A stretch of 64,000 nucleotides of DNA from an uncultured Porphyromonadaceae bacterium (GTDB taxonomy: Bacteria > Bacteroidota > Bacteroidia > Bacteroidales > Muribaculaceae): positions 1 to 64,000 of the forward strand of contig URAU01000010.1 in the NCBI GenBank assembly GCA_900545955.1. Direction: 5' to 3'. The notes under the pieces are model-generated. The model did not search any database, was not told where the DNA came from, and saw only the letters and a list, made by a program, of their open reading frames with translations. Shown here piece by piece: positions 25,250 through 33,483 of the stretch. Both the position numbers and the translations under genes were made by a program. Position 1 is the first letter of the stretch. Each line of letters begins with the position of its first letter.

Positions 25250-26206
25250 TCAGCGGAGAGGGAGGCGATAGAGCGGATAGGCGACGGAGCGGCCGCCGAA
25301 ACCCTGCTTCTGGCGGTGAAGTCCCTCGTTGAGAAGATGGCCGCCGCGCTCGGTAGAGATGCCGAAGTCGAGGTAGCGCACCGGGCCGTAAAGCCCGGCG
25401 GCAAGGTCTGCACGAAGCTTATGAAACAGCAGCGCAAGCGCGCCGTGGGCGCGGCCTTCGCCCGATGCGGCGATATATTGCGCGTGGGCTACGGTCGGGG
25501 TGAGATACAATACGGCTCCGGCAACCATACGCCCGTCGGGGCCGTCGACGGCGAAGAGCCGGATATTCTCCGGAAAGCGCGAGGCGAGCAGCTCGATTTC
25601 AGCGAGCGAGTGGACAGGCCGCGTAGCGTGCCTCCCAGCAAGCACGTCTTCAAGTATCTTCCAGTATTCGACAAAGCGGCGGCTCTCCCCCACCCTCAGC
25701 CGGGCCACCTCAGCCCGGCGCAGGTTGCGACGCGAGTTCTCGTCGAAACGCGGAGCGTCGCGCAGGTCGACGGCCGATGAGATACCGCACGCCTCCATCG
25801 TGGCTCCGAGCCGGAATAGCGCGTAAATATCGTCGTCGGCAGGCACCGAAGGATATATCCACGGCAGAGGTTTGTAGAGCATCTCTCCCACCCCACTATT
25901 GCGATAATATTCTATGGCTAAACCCCATACTTCAAGCATCGTGGAGGCGTCGAAGCCCCGCACGGGCGTTATCCAGCCGCCATAGGTAAGGCCCTGATGA
26001 GACCATAGTGTGTTGCCGTTCCGGTTGGCCGGAAGCATGGCGACAATGCGCCCCGAATCGCTGCGCGCGATAATCGACGCGTCGGCGAAGCGGTCGGAAT
26101 GATAGTCCATATAGGGACGCGTAAGCAGAAACGTCTGCTGGCGCGAACGCGCCGCAAACTCATCCCACTCGGCGGCCATAGAGGCCTCATAGGGCGTTAT
26201 CACCAT
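25250..26206 (-). CDS. GNAT/FemAB-like acetyltransferase family protein
   Basis: A 318-residue cytosolic protein with the look of the two-domain GNAT/FemAB group (BioF2-type acetyltransferase domain). Features are an N-terminal half with TFLLTRPYMDYHSDRFADASIIARSDSGRIVAMLPANRN and a C-terminal half with the charged NSRRNLRRAE motif, LLASRFPENIRLFAVDGPDGRMVAGAVLYLT and YLDFGISTERGG. Relatives are often encoded near cell-surface polysaccharide genes, but the neighbours here are housekeeping genes, so the substrate is unknown. It ends 26 bp before the str promoter on the same strand, so read-through into rpsL is possible. It is divergent from asd. Confidence 0.7.
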   Translation of the reverse strand: MVITPYEASMAAEWDEFAARSRQQTFLLTRPYMDYHSDRFADASIIARSDSGRIVAMLPANRNGNTLWSHQGLTYGGWITPVRGFDASTMLEVWGLAIEYYRNSGVGEMLYKPLPWIYPSVPADDDIYALFRLGATMEACGISSAVDLRDAPRFDENSRRNLRRAEVARLRVGESRRFVEYWKILEDVLAGRHATRPVHSLAEIELLASRFPENIRLFAVDGPDGRMVAGAVLYLTPTVAHAQYIAASGEGRAHGALALLFHKLRADLAAGLYGPVRYLDFGISTERGGHLLNEGLHRQKQGFGGRSVAYPLYRLPLR

Positions 26207-26224
26207 ATTATAAACAGGGCTATG

Positions 26225-26256
26225 TTTCGTTAATTGCCGTAAAGTTACTATTTTTG
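26225..26256 (+). promoter_or_regulatory. Promoter of asd
   Basis: TTTC (26225-26228), 20 bases, then TATTTTTG (26249-26256). The -7 box is perfect and the -33 box has one mismatch. The expected start is near 26263, leaving a leader of about 40 bases. Confidence 0.68.
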
Positions 26257-26301
26257 CAGAAACAAACCCATACCGACTCCCAAGAAATCATTATTCCCGA
26301 C

Positions 26302-27309
26302 ATGAACATAGCAATAGTTGGCGCCAGCGGCGCCGTAGGCCAGGAACTACTCCGTGTGCTCGACCAGACCGATTTTCCCGTCGACAACCTCACGCTCTTC
26401 GGCTCCAGCCGCAGCGCGGGGAAATCCTATACCTTCCGCGGCAAGGAATACACCGTGAAGGAACTCCTCCACAACGACGATTTCCGCGGCATCGACATAG
26501 CATTCACCTCGGCCGGAGCATCCACCTCGCGCGAATTCGCCGAGACAATAACGAAACACGGCACGCTGATGATCGACAACTCCAGCGCCTTCCGCATGGA
26601 TCCCGACGTTCCGCTGGTGGTGCCTGAAGTCAACGGCGACGACGCTTTCAACGCCCCACGCCGCATAATCGGCAACCCCAACTGCACCACAATCCAGATG
26701 GTGGTGGCCCTGAAACCCATCAACGACCTCAGCCCCATCCGCCGGGTGCACGTGGCCACATATCAGGCAGCCAGCGGCGCAGGAGCCGCTGCAATGCAGG
26801 AGCTTGAAAACCAGTATGGAGAAATCGCCCGCGGCGAAAAGCCCACCGTGAAGAAATTCGTGGCACAGCTCGCCGGCAATGTCATCCCCCACATCGACGT
26901 GTTCACCGACAACGGCTACACCAAGGAGGAGATGAAGATGTTCAACGAGACGCGTAAGATAATGCACTCGCCCGACATGCGTGTGAGCGCCACATGCGTA
27001 CGTGTGCCGGTGCTCCGCGCCCACTCCGAGGCCATCTGGGTGGAGACGGAGAGCCCCGTAAGCCTCGCCGACGCCCGCGCCGCCTTCGAGAAAGCCGAAG
27101 GTGTGGTGATGATGGACGACCCCGCCAACGGAGTCTACCCCATGCCGCTCGAGCTTGCCCACCACGACCCGGTATACGTAGGCCGCCTGCGCAAGGACCT
27201 CGCCGACGACTGCGGGCTCTCGTTCTGGACCGTAAGCGACCAGATCCGCAAAGGAGCCGCGCTCAACGCCGTGCAGATTGCCCTCTACATGCTCGCCCAC
27301 AAGAAATAA
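26302..27309 (+). CDS. asd: Aspartate-semialdehyde dehydrogenase
   Basis: Reduces aspartyl phosphate to aspartate semialdehyde, a branch point to lysine/diaminopimelate, threonine and methionine. It is 335 residues from MNIAIVGASGAVGQELLRVL; the upstream ATG adds 16 residues before the Rossmann motif with no support. The NADP-binding GASGAVG is at residues 7-13, the catalytic Cys128 is in RRIIGNPNCTT, and VATYQAASGAGAAAMQELENQ and VRVPVLRAHSEAIWVE follow. It lies 42 bp before the antiporter gene and may be cotranscribed. Confidence 0.97.
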   Translation: MNIAIVGASGAVGQELLRVLDQTDFPVDNLTLFGSSRSAGKSYTFRGKEYTVKELLHNDDFRGIDIAFTSAGASTSREFAETITKHGTLMIDNSSAFRMDPDVPLVVPEVNGDDAFNAPRRIIGNPNCTTIQMVVALKPINDLSPIRRVHVATYQAASGAGAAAMQELENQYGEIARGEKPTVKKFVAQLAGNVIPHIDVFTDNGYTKEEMKMFNETRKIMHSPDMRVSATCVRVPVLRAHSEAIWVETESPVSLADARAAFEKAEGVVMMDDPANGVYPMPLELAHHDPVYVGRLRKDLADDCGLSFWTVSDQIRKGAALNAVQIALYMLAHKK

Positions 27310-27351
27310 CAGCCGCCAAGACCTCCGAAAACCACCGCGCAGTTACACCCG

Positions 27352-29550
27352 ATGATATTAGCCGCGTTAGTCACCGACCCCGTCACCATCTTCCTGATAG
27401 TGCTGACAATAATACTGTTGGCACCGGTGATTCTCACGCAGCTGAAGATTCCGCACATAATAGGCATGATTGTGGCCGGTGTGGTGGTCGGGCCCTACGG
27501 ATTCGACGTGCTCGACCGCGACAGCTCGTTCAATATCTTCGGGCAGGTAGGCCTGCTCTACCTGATGTTTCTTGCGGGGCTGGAAATCGATATGTACCAT
27601 CTGCGGCGCAACCTGCGGCGCGGAATCTCGTTCGGGCTGCTCACTTTTTTCATTCCCATGGCAATGGGTGTGGCGGCGAGCGGCTATCTGCTCCATCTGG
27701 GCTGGCTAACATCGTTTCTGCTTGCCTCGATGTATGCGTCCCATACCCTCATAGCCTATCCCGTGGCCGCACGCTTCGGTCTTACGAAGACTCCGGCTGT
27801 ACTTATCTCCGTGGTAGGAACTATTGTGGCGGTAATCGGCGCTCTGCTCGTGCTGGCCGCATGCGTCAACATCCACCTCACCGGCGAATTCCAGATTTCC
27901 GCCATGCTATGGCTCATAGCCAAACTGGCGATGTACTGCATGGGGGTGCTCTACGCCTTTCCCCGCATCACACGCTGGTTTTTCAAGCGCTTCAGCGAGA
28001 AGGTCACGCAATATGTCTATGTGCTCGTAATGGTGTTTTTCTCAGCCTGGGTGTCGGGAGCCATCGGGCTTGAGCCTGTGCTCGGAGCTTTCTTCGCCGG
28101 ACTGGTGCTCAACCGCTACATTCCGGCCACATCGCCGCTGATGAACAGCATCGAATTCGTGGGCAATGCCCTTTTCATCCCCTACTTCCTTATAGGCGTG
28201 GGAATGATGATTAACCTGCGCGTTATCGTGGAAGGCAATACGCTGCTCATAGCATCGATCATGCTGGCTGTGGCGCTCGCAAGCAAATGGCTGGCAGCCC
28301 TGGCAGCCCAGCGGCTCTACGGCATGGCTCCCGCCGACCGCTCGATGATGTTCGGGCTGACCACCGCCCACACCGCAGTGGCCCTGGCCGTTGTGACCAT
28401 CGGCTACAACATGATTCTTCCCGACGGCACGCGCATGATGGACGAGACCATTCTCAACGGCACAGTGCTCGTGATTCTCGTAACCTGCGCCATCGCCCCG
28501 ATATGCACATCGACTGCGGCGGCCAAAATCAAAGTGCGCCAGCTCCAGCAGGAAGCCACCGCCGAGGGGATAACCTCCGAGAGCGAGGAAGAAACCCGCG
28601 CCCGGGCCTCGGCACCGCGAAAATCCCTTGTATGCCTCTCCAACCCCATCACAGCCCAGGCGCTGACGGATTTCGCTCTGATGATGCGCCGACACCGCTC
28701 GGGCATAAGAGCCGAACGCCTGCTCGCCCTCCACGTGCGCAACGACAACTCGCGCGCATCGAAGGCTGTGGGAGAGAACGCCCTGAAAATCGCCGCCGAC
28801 ACCGCCGCAGGCGCCGACACCGCCATCAATCTGGTCGAACGCTTCGACCTCAACACCGTCACAGGCATCCTGAACTGCATTCAGGAGCGCGATGTAGACC
28901 GAATAATTCTCGGCATGCACCGCAAGGCCACCGTAATCGACACTTTCATGGGCGCTAAAATCGAGCAATTGCTCCGCGCCACCAACTGCGAGACGGTAAT
29001 CTCGCGCTGCTATATCCCGCTCAACACTATAACCCGCATCGCCGTCTTCATGCCCGAAAAGGCCGAGTACGAGACCGGTTTCCGCTCGTGGGTCGAGGCC
29101 ATGGGCGCTCTGGCCGCCCAGATAGGCTGCCGCATAATATTCTGCTGCCGGAAGGTGCAGGAGCAGGCCGTGCGCGCCGTAATACGCCACGCCTCGCTCG
29201 AAATCCGCCATGAGTACCGCACCATGGAGTCTGACGACGATTTCATGCTGCTGGCCAACCGCGTGCTCGACGACGACCTGATGGTCGTGGTGTCGGCGCG
29301 CCCCAACTCCCTCTCCTACACGGCTCATATGGCCGAGACACCACTTTTGCTCCAGAAGTATTTCAGCAGCAACAACCTCTGCATCGTCTATCCCGAGCAG
29401 TTCGGCGCCGAACCGATGCAGTTCTCATTCACCGACCCGCTCGGATCCGACATCGCCACCACTCCCTCGCCGCTGTGGCTGCGTCTGCGCTCCGCCTTCC
29501 ATCGCCTCAACCAGATGAAGAAACGCCTAACCCACTACCGCCGCAAATAA
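27352..29550 (+). CDS. CPA2-family cation:proton antiporter with C-terminal USP-like domains
   Basis: A 732-residue inner-membrane protein. Residues 1 to about 395 form a Na+/H+ exchanger (KefB/NapA-like) domain with roughly 12 hydrophobic segments, including IPHIIGMIVAGVVVGPYGFD, FGQVGLLYLMFLAGLEIDM and GLEPVLGAFFAGLVLNR. The rest, about 330 residues, is soluble and has the pattern of universal-stress-protein-like domains (LVCLSNPITAQALTDFAL, then AVFMPEKAEYETGFRSWVEAMGALAAQIGCRIIF). This layout is common for Bacteroidota antiporters. It probably exchanges K+ or Na+ for H+ under cytosolic control; the ion cannot be read from sequence. It follows asd closely. Confidence 0.88.
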   Translation: MILAALVTDPVTIFLIVLTIILLAPVILTQLKIPHIIGMIVAGVVVGPYGFDVLDRDSSFNIFGQVGLLYLMFLAGLEIDMYHLRRNLRRGISFGLLTFFIPMAMGVAASGYLLHLGWLTSFLLASMYASHTLIAYPVAARFGLTKTPAVLISVVGTIVAVIGALLVLAACVNIHLTGEFQISAMLWLIAKLAMYCMGVLYAFPRITRWFFKRFSEKVTQYVYVLVMVFFSAWVSGAIGLEPVLGAFFAGLVLNRYIPATSPLMNSIEFVGNALFIPYFLIGVGMMINLRVIVEGNTLLIASIMLAVALASKWLAALAAQRLYGMAPADRSMMFGLTTAHTAVALAVVTIGYNMILPDGTRMMDETILNGTVLVILVTCAIAPICTSTAAAKIKVRQLQQEATAEGITSESEEETRARASAPRKSLVCLSNPITAQALTDFALMMRRHRSGIRAERLLALHVRNDNSRASKAVGENALKIAADTAAGADTAINLVERFDLNTVTGILNCIQERDVDRIILGMHRKATVIDTFMGAKIEQLLRATNCETVISRCYIPLNTITRIAVFMPEKAEYETGFRSWVEAMGALAAQIGCRIIFCCRKVQEQAVRAVIRHASLEIRHEYRTMESDDDFMLLANRVLDDDLMVVVSARPNSLSYTAHMAETPLLLQKYFSSNNLCIVYPEQFGAEPMQFSFTDPLGSDIATTPSPLWLRLRSAFHRLNQMKKRLTHYRRK

Positions 29551-29625
29551 ACTATGGCACGCCGGCAGGCGTTATTCAAGCGATACCATTTTCTTCCGGA
29601 CAACATTCCCAAAAACATACCGACA

Positions 29626-31410
29626 ATGGATAACACCTCTATTCGCGTGGCCGACAATTTCGACCTCGCGTCAATCAAATCGCCTGCCGACATAAAAAGG
29701 CTGACGGTCGATGAGCTTCAGGTGCTCGCCGACCGTCTCCGCGTTCCCCTTACCGAAAAGCTCGGCCGCCACGGCGGTCACGTTGGCCCCAACCTCGGTT
29801 TCATGGAGGCCACCATCGCGCTGCACTACGTGTTCGACGCCCCCGCCGACAAACTCGTGTTCGACGTATCGCATCAGACCTACCCCCATAAAATGCTCAC
29901 AGGCCGCATCCAGGCATTTCTCGACCCGGCACACTACGACGACGTGACAGGCTACACCTCGCCCAAGGAGAGCCCCTACGACCTCTTTTCAGTCGGCCAC
30001 ACATCGACCTCGGTGGCTCTCGCCGCCGGCCTGGCCAAAGCCCGCGACCTGCGGGGCGGAAAGGAGAACGTCGTAGCCATAATCGGCGACGGCTCCCTCA
30101 GCGGAGGCGAGGCCTTCGAGGGCCTCGACTACGCCGCCACCCTCGGGACAAACTTCATCGTGGTGGTCAACGACAACCAGATGAGCATAGCCCCCAACCA
30201 CGGAGGTATCTATGAGAATCTGCGCCTGCTGCGCGACACCGACGGCACCGCCCAGTGCAATCTGTTCAAAGCCATGGGCTTCCGCTATCTCTATGTCCCC
30301 TACGGCAATGACGTAGCCAGCCTCGTCAAGGCGTTCGAAGCTGTAAAGGACTCCGACACGCCCGTGGTGGTCCATATCGACACCATGAAAGGCAAAGGCC
30401 TCCCCGTGGCCGAGCGCAATAAGGAGAAGTTCCACTATTCGATGCCATTCGACCCCAAGACCGGCGAACTGCTCAAGCCGGTTCATCCGCGCATGTATGA
30501 AGACCTCTTCGCCACTCATATGCTCGACCGCATGGCCAACGATCCGAAGGTCTGCACCATCACCGCCGGCACTCCGGGCGCCATCGCCTTCGGCCCCGAC
30601 CGCCGCGAGGCCGCCGGGAGCCAGTTTATCGACGTTGGCATCGCCGAGCAATGCGCCACAGGTCTCGCCTCGGGACTTGCAAAGGGCGGTGCACGCCCGG
30701 TGTTCGGCGTGGAGGCCACATTCCTCCAGCGCGCCTACGACCAGCTCGAGCAGGACGTGGCCATCAACTCCACCGCAGCGGTGTTCGTTACCTTCAACGG
30801 GAGCGTCTGGGGCATCCCCGACGAGACTCACCTCGGCTTCTTCTGCGCGCCGATGACCGCCACCATCCCCAACTTCCCGGTTCTCGCGCCCACCAATGCC
30901 GACGAATTCACCGCCATGCTCGACTGGGCTATCGACCAGACCGAGACGCCTGTTATGATAATCGCTCCCGCAGTGCCGGTTGCTCCGGCCACAACCGAAG
31001 TAGCCGACGACTATACGAACATCGGCTACCAGATTGTAGAGGTGGGCAAGGATGTGGCCGTAATCGCCGCAGGCGACTTCATGCAGCTCGGCCGCGATGC
31101 CGTGGAGCTGATGAAGCAGCAGGGCCTCACCCCTACCCTCATCAATCCGCGCATAGTTTCCGACATAGACCGCACCACCCTCGACTCCCTACGCGACTAC
31201 CGCGTACTGATTACGCTTGAAGACAACAGCGTGGCCGGAGGCATGGGAGAGAAAATCGCCGCCTATCTCGGCGAAGCACCCGTAAAGGTGAAAGTGCTGG
31301 GCCTCCCGCGCGCCCTCCCCGACCGCTACAAGGCCTCGGAACTCATGGCCGCCAACGGACTCACCCCGCAGGCAATCGCCAAAGCCGCCGCAGTGGCCCT
31401 CGGCAACTGA
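29626..31410 (+). CDS. DXS-like thiamine-diphosphate enzyme (divergent acceptor site)
   Basis: A 594-residue transketolase-type protein most like 1-deoxyxylulose-5-phosphate synthase. It keeps KLGRHGGHVGPNLGFMEATIALHYVF, DVSHQTYPHKMLTGR, the ThDP motif GDGSLSGGEAFEGLDYA...NDNQMSIAPN, and the catalytic Glu segment DVGIAEQCATGLASGLAKGG, plus TFLQRAYDQLEQDVA. Where true DXS has DRxGxVGxDGxTHxG, this protein has FNGSVWGIPDETHLG. The later arginine-containing RYPRG segment is replaced by MIIAPAVP. These residues bind glyceraldehyde-3-phosphate, so the second substrate may differ. The start MDNTSIRV was chosen because the upstream 24 codons are not family sequence. It ends at a bidirectional terminator. 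Confidence 0.85.
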   Translation: MDNTSIRVADNFDLASIKSPADIKRLTVDELQVLADRLRVPLTEKLGRHGGHVGPNLGFMEATIALHYVFDAPADKLVFDVSHQTYPHKMLTGRIQAFLDPAHYDDVTGYTSPKESPYDLFSVGHTSTSVALAAGLAKARDLRGGKENVVAIIGDGSLSGGEAFEGLDYAATLGTNFIVVVNDNQMSIAPNHGGIYENLRLLRDTDGTAQCNLFKAMGFRYLYVPYGNDVASLVKAFEAVKDSDTPVVVHIDTMKGKGLPVAERNKEKFHYSMPFDPKTGELLKPVHPRMYEDLFATHMLDRMANDPKVCTITAGTPGAIAFGPDRREAAGSQFIDVGIAEQCATGLASGLAKGGARPVFGVEATFLQRAYDQLEQDVAINSTAAVFVTFNGSVWGIPDETHLGFFCAPMTATIPNFPVLAPTNADEFTAMLDWAIDQTETPVMIIAPAVPVAPATTEVADDYTNIGYQIVEVGKDVAVIAAGDFMQLGRDAVELMKQQGLTPTLINPRIVSDIDRTTLDSLRDYRVLITLEDNSVAGGMGEKIAAYLGEAPVKVKVLGLPRALPDRYKASELMAANGLTPQAIAKAAAVALGN

Positions 31411-31424
31411 TTTCCAGATTAAAA

Positions 31425-31464
31425 ATAAAAGGGCGATGCGCCGGTTGGCGCATCGCCCTTTTAT
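31425..31464. terminator. Bidirectional terminator between the DXS-like gene and glmU-like gene
   Basis: ATAAAAGGGCGATGCGCC and GGCGCATCGCCCTTTTAT form a perfect 18-bp stem with a GGTT loop and A/T ends on both sides. It lies between two convergent genes and serves both. It shares its GCGATGCG core with the terminators at 3591 and 50159. Confidence 0.9.
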
Positions 31465-31489
31465 TATGTATATTATGGTCTGATGATTC

Positions 31490-32692
31490 TTACTTGTAGT
31501 TTTCTGCGAGTTCGCGTATGGCATGGAATATGCGGTTGTCGGCCTCGGAAAGCGAGCGGCCGCGACGAGCCATCATGCGCTTGGCGATGTCGAAGAATTT
31601 CTCCATGGGCAGATCGGTGAAGCCCGAAGGTCCGCCCTCGCTGAACGAGGCGATGAAATTGCGCGGGAAGCCCGAGCCATGGATGTTGACTCCCACGCCT
31701 ACAACGGTGGCCGTGTTGAACATCGTGTTGATTCCGGCCTTCGAGTGGTCGGCCATAATCAGGCCGCAGAACTGCAGGCCGGTGCGCAGGAAGCGGTGGC
31801 TCGGATAGTTCCAGAGCTTGATTTCTGTATAGTCGTTCTTGAGGTTCGAGGCAACGCAGCCGGCACCGAGGTTGCACCATTCGCCGATTACGGCGTTGCC
31901 CAGGAAGCCGTCGTGGGCCTTGTTGGTGAAGCCGAAAATCACAACGTTGTTGAGCTCGCCGCCTACCTTACACCATGGGCCGAGCGACGTGCCCGGGTAG
32001 ATTCGCGTTCCCATATTGACGGTGGAATGCTCGCCCAGCGCGATGGGACCGCGGAGACAGCTTCCCTCCATTATTTCCACGTGACGGCCGACATAAATAG
32101 GGCCGTGGGATGCGTTGAGCACCACGCCCTCCACAATCGCACCGCTCTCGATGTAAATACGGTCGGGGTCGCCGATTACGGTGTTGCTGCGCGGAATGCT
32201 CTGCCCCTCGCGCCCCGCGGTAAGTACGTCGAAATCGGCCTCGATCTGGCGCCCGTTGAGCAGGAAGATATCGTAAACGTAGTTGATGGCGTCGACTTTC
32301 TCCTCATATACGATACCGGCAGGCATGGAATGAATCACTTCGTCGAGACGGTTGGGACCGCCCTTGAAGCCCACAAGCACGCGCTGGCCGGCCATGGTGT
32401 CGGCCATCAGCACCTCGCCCGGCTCGAGCGTGTCGAGGCGGCGCGCCAGATGCTCGGTGGCGATGATGTTCGAGGCGATGAAGAGATTTTCCTCTGCCGC
32501 CTTCATCGGGTATTTCTCGGAGAGATAGCCCACTGTGGAATATGAGAACTCACCTGCGAGAAACGATTCCCACTTCTTGCGCAAGGTCGTGATTCCGACC
32601 AGAAAGTCGGCTATGGGCCTGGTGTAGCTAAGCGGAAGTAAATTTTCACGCACTGCAGGGAGGTCGAAAAGGATGATGTTGCGCTGTTTCAT
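31490..32692 (-). CDS. Bacteroidota-type GlmU-like sugar nucleotidyltransferase/acetyltransferase
   Basis: A 400-residue protein of the alternative GlmU family of Bacteroidota. The N-terminal part (MKQRNIILFDLPAVRENLLPLSYTRPIADFLVGI) is the divergent nucleotidyltransferase-like half and lacks the classical GxGTRM loop. From about residue 170 a left-handed beta-helix is seen with hexapeptide runs (VIGDPDRIYIESGAIVEGVVLN, GPIYVGRHVEIMEGSCLRGPIALGEHSTVNMG), as in glucosamine-1-phosphate acetyltransferases. It probably makes UDP-GlcNAc for peptidoglycan and outer-membrane glycans. It is transcribed from a promoter that overlaps the one for rfbC. Confidence 0.88.
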   Translation of the reverse strand: MKQRNIILFDLPAVRENLLPLSYTRPIADFLVGITTLRKKWESFLAGEFSYSTVGYLSEKYPMKAAEENLFIASNIIATEHLARRLDTLEPGEVLMADTMAGQRVLVGFKGGPNRLDEVIHSMPAGIVYEEKVDAINYVYDIFLLNGRQIEADFDVLTAGREGQSIPRSNTVIGDPDRIYIESGAIVEGVVLNASHGPIYVGRHVEIMEGSCLRGPIALGEHSTVNMGTRIYPGTSLGPWCKVGGELNNVVIFGFTNKAHDGFLGNAVIGEWCNLGAGCVASNLKNDYTEIKLWNYPSHRFLRTGLQFCGLIMADHSKAGINTMFNTATVVGVGVNIHGSGFPRNFIASFSEGGPSGFTDLPMEKFFDIAKRMMARRGRSLSEADNRIFHAIRELAENYK

Positions 32693-32725
32693 ATGGGGAT
32701 AGTTTTAGCAGTTGTAAAATTGGCT

Positions 32726-32755
32726 TTTGAATGTTGAGCAAAAATAGTATTTTTG
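32726..32755 (+). promoter_or_regulatory. Promoter of rfbC
   Basis: TTTG (32726-32729), 18 bases, TATTTTTG (32748-32755). The expected start is near 32762, with a leader of about 108 bases. Its -7 box is back to back with that of the glmU promoter, one base apart. Confidence 0.7.
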
Positions 32756-32770
32756 CAACATAATAACAAC
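32739..32770 (-). promoter_or_regulatory. Promoter of the glmU-like gene
   Basis: On the minus strand GTTG (32770-32767), 20 bases, TATTTTTG (32746-32739). The two divergent promoters interleave, so polymerase on one should exclude the other. Confidence 0.6.
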
Positions 32771-32869
32771 CCGCCGGCCGATTGTTTTGGCCGATGTTAA
32801 ATTTTTTTCACGCCCTAAGCACTAAGTTTAGGCCGATTTTTTATAACAAGACACAATTCTTTTTCATCT

Positions 32870-33424
32870 ATGAACTTCATTCCTACCGAAATAGAAGGTG
32901 TATGGATTGTCGAACCGAAAAAATTCGGCGACGCCAGAGGCTACTTTATGGAGACTTTCAAACAGGCCGAATTCGAGGCCGCCACGGGCATCGCGCCCAG
33001 ATTCGTGCAGGACAACGAGTCGATGTCGACGCGCGGCGTGCTCCGCGGGCTGCATTTCCAGAAAGGCGAATGGTCGCAGGCCAAGCTGGTGCGCGTGTCG
33101 CGCGGCCGTGTGCTTGACGTTGCCGTCGACATCCGCAAGGGTTCGCCCACATTCGGCCGCCACGTGGCCGTGGAGCTTTCCGACGAGAATGCCCGTCAGC
33201 TCTACATTCCGCGCCATTTCGCCCACGGATTTCTCGTGCTGAGCGACGTGGCCCAGTTCCAGTATAAGGTCGACAACGTCTACGCCCCGCAGAGCGAGGC
33301 AACCCTCCGCTTCGACGATCCTGAAGTAGGCATCGACTGGCCTGTCGACCCGGCGGAAATGCTTCTCTCCCCCAAAGACCTGCGCGGCATATCGCTCGCC
33401 GAGCTGAATACCTCGCTGCTCTGA
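32870..33424 (+). CDS. rfbC: dTDP-4-dehydrorhamnose 3,5-epimerase
   Basis: Third step of dTDP-L-rhamnose synthesis; a cupin enzyme of 184 residues. The catalytic base His62 is in RGVLRGLHFQ, followed by VDIRKGSPTFGRHVAVELS and the FAHGFLVLSDVAQFQYKVDNVYAP segment with the proton-donating Tyr. The other rhamnose genes (rfbA, rfbB, rfbD) are not adjacent, so this copy is an isolated member of the pathway in this window. Confidence 0.95.
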   Translation: MNFIPTEIEGVWIVEPKKFGDARGYFMETFKQAEFEAATGIAPRFVQDNESMSTRGVLRGLHFQKGEWSQAKLVRVSRGRVLDVAVDIRKGSPTFGRHVAVELSDENARQLYIPRHFAHGFLVLSDVAQFQYKVDNVYAPQSEATLRFDDPEVGIDWPVDPAEMLLSPKDLRGISLAELNTSLL

Positions 33425-33483
33425 CCCCATCAGCAGGTTTTAAACCTATACCCTAAACCGTCAACTTTAAACCTTCCGCCCCT

